DNA of 64,000 nt, taken from the NCBI RefSeq assembly GCF_902635505.1, contig NC_045430.1, forward strand, positions 279,867,181 to 279,931,180, read 5' to 3'. Position numbers and translations under genes: made by a program. The notes beneath the pieces were generated by a model. It was not told where the DNA came from and did not search any database. It was given only the letters and a program-made list of their open reading frames with translations. This document shows, in pieces, positions 63,775-64,000 of the stretch; within the stretch, counting starts at the first letter, position 1, and the number at the start of each line of letters is the position of its first letter. Source of the stretch: Sarcophilus harrisii (Eukaryota > Chordata > Mammalia > Dasyuromorphia > Dasyuridae).

Positions 63775-64000
63775 TGAATTAATCAACAATTGTTTGTTAA
63801 TAAACAATTTATAATCTTTTATTGATCTTCTATTTGCCAATCATTATCACAGGTACTATGGATACAAAACCAAAAAATACAATGGTTCCTGCTCTCAGAA
63901 AATTTGTAATCTTGTGAATGAGGCATAAAGTTAATAAAATTTGGAAGGAAAGTCAAGGAATATTGAAATATAATATGATGTATTGAAGGGATTCCAAAAA
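63775..64000 (-). mobile_element. L2 3' end, antisense, cut by the window end
   Basis: CAATTGTTTGTTAATAAACA, GGTACTATGGATACAAAACC and ATGGTTCCTGCTCTCAGAAA follow antisense L2 order. The element may continue beyond the window. Confidence 0.6.

Overview
The window looks like a piece of a marsupial (metatherian) nuclear genome, probably intergenic or deep intronic. The evidence is its repeat content: many copies of a tRNA-derived SINE whose 3' part is a CORE/MIR-like body followed by a BovB(RTE)-type tail (Mar-1 type), a short SINE of the WSINE1 type common in marsupials, a marsupial-type LINE-1 3' end with an open ORF2 C-terminus, a half-L1 (HAL1-like) element, and much old L2, MIR and CR1/L3. 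Eutherian lineage markers such as Alu, B1/B2 or CAN SINEs are absent. The WSINE1-like copy hints at an Australian lineage, but I cannot fix the species. Family names come from recognising sequence patterns, not from a database search.

No complete host protein-coding gene can be supported. Almost all short open frames fall inside repeats, run through low-complexity sequence, or have no exon signals. The one long frame with family support is the C-terminal part of LINE-1 ORF2 (23199..23942, minus). One short minus-strand segment (52694..52786) has splice-like borders and an open frame and is listed as a weak exon candidate. I found no tRNA, rRNA or snRNA gene, no CRISPR array, and no LTR/retroviral element that I could recognise.

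Layout: 1-7.2 kb holds SINEs, L2 tails, an unexplained diverged direct repeat (about 1.75 and 2.6 kb) and a 51-bp near-perfect palindrome (5.8 kb). 7.2-9.0 kb holds a tandem array of about 194-bp units in an alternating A/B (dimeric) arrangement, interrupted by an exact 94-bp copy of a segment about 0.73 kb upstream. 9-19.5 kb is L2, L3, SINEs, an L1 3' end, a hAT MITE and a WSINE1-type SINE with a 13-bp target-site duplication. 19-24 kb holds a pyrimidine microsatellite, a HAL1-like element and a truncated L1 whose 3' tail is a GGA/GAA microsatellite. 24-28.4 kb is GC-rich with a 37-38 bp minisatellite. 28.7-30.5 kb is a minus-strand L1 mosaic. 30.5-45 kb is mostly old L2/MIR/L3 around an interstitial telomeric repeat (35.45 kb). 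45.4-47.7 kb is an AT-rich microsatellite field with inverted arms around about 0.6 kb of unexplained sequence, followed by C14 and a hairpin-containing 28-bp minisatellite. 48-64 kb is again old repeats, with a long CCTT tract, a second hAT MITE (51.0 kb) and a Tigger/mariner-like element flanked by TA (60.24-61.06 kb).

There is no operon-like or pathway organisation. The main record is of retrotransposition: SINEs whose 3' tails match different LINE partners (BovB, L2, CR1/L3), together with local tandem-repeat growth.
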